From positions 434,001 through 498,000 of the forward strand of contig NZ_VMNK01000015.1 of the NCBI RefSeq assembly GCF_007625155.1: a DNA stretch of 64,000 nt. Direction: 5' to 3'. This document shows positions 63,890-64,000 of the stretch, in pieces (within the stretch, counting starts at the first letter, position 1; every line of letters begins with the position of its first letter). This DNA comes from Denitromonas halophila (GTDB taxonomy: Bacteria > Pseudomonadota > Gammaproteobacteria > Burkholderiales > Rhodocyclaceae). Made by a program: the position numbers and the translations under genes. The notes beneath the pieces are model-generated. The model saw only the letters and a program-made list of their open reading frames with translations, had not been told where the DNA came from and searched no databases.

Positions 63890-64000
63890 GGGGGTGCTCC
63901 TGCGTTGCGCCGGCACGGCCCGGTGGTCGGTGCTGACAATGAGGGGAAGGGGGAGGGGGGCTGCGGATTGGACGCGGTATCGGGCCCGGGGCGGCCGAGG

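Overview
The window looks like a chromosomal segment of a GC-rich betaproteobacterium, most likely Rhodocyclales (Azoarcus/Thauera/Denitromonas-like). The evidence is the lon-hupB-tRNA-ppiD order, one FabI, guaB-guaA, smpB divergent from ratA-ratB, a release factor 2 gene with the +1 frameshift site, and protein character throughout. The lineage is an inference from gene content; no database search was possible. There are no phage genes and no CRISPR array. Most of the window is housekeeping, with a few accessory modules.

Layout. 1-4.0 kb: end of lon, hupB, tRNA-Val, tRNA-Asp, ppiD, and fabI facing it. 4.3-9.1 kb: a dipeptide/oligopeptide-type ABC importer (binding protein and two permeases, no ATPase), interrupted by a small inverted-repeat element at the stop/start junction of the two permease genes. 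9.1-10.9 kb: a membrane-anchored trypsin-like protease with a zinc ribbon, and an HD-domain protein. 11.2-28.3 kb: a type VI secretion system (T6SS) in two divergent operons. Leftward are tssJ-tssK-tssL-vgrG-effector-putative immunity gene. Rightward are a TPR lipoprotein gene and tssB-tssC-hcp-tssE-tssF-tssG-tssH. No tssM or tssA is present, and a decayed IS3-family transposase lies just after tssH.

28.7-37.8 kb: a voltage-gated potassium channel, tRNA-Val(CAC), gltX, two small unknown or envelope genes, mnmC, lysS and a diguanylate cyclase. 37.8-42.9 kb: a MukBEF-like SMC operon (mksF-mksE-small secreted protein-mksB) of the MksBEF/Wadjet type without a JetD nuclease gene. 43-49.3 kb: prfB, a solitary pstS with a candidate Pho box, modABC with candidate operator repeats, smpB, ratA and ratB. 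49.4-53.2 kb: a DUF4124 protein, guaB and guaA.

53.6-64 kb: a stress/envelope region with an AI-2E-type transporter, DUF883/YqjE/YqjK-like proteins, a BON lipoprotein, a 24-residue membrane protein, a REC-PAS-PAS-GGDEF-EAL protein, two Crp/Fnr-type regulators with a decayed third C-terminus between them, a small lipoprotein and a transglutaminase-like protein.

How the parts work together. The T6SS genes encode sheath, tube, baseplate, spike and part of the membrane complex, with one effector/immunity pair, but the system needs TssM and TssA from elsewhere to be functional. The SMC operon encodes an ATPase, a kleisin and a kite subunit, enough for a loop-extruding complex. The strongest candidates for something not previously described are this SMC operon with its embedded secreted protein, and the T6SS effector with its VgrG C-terminal adaptor.
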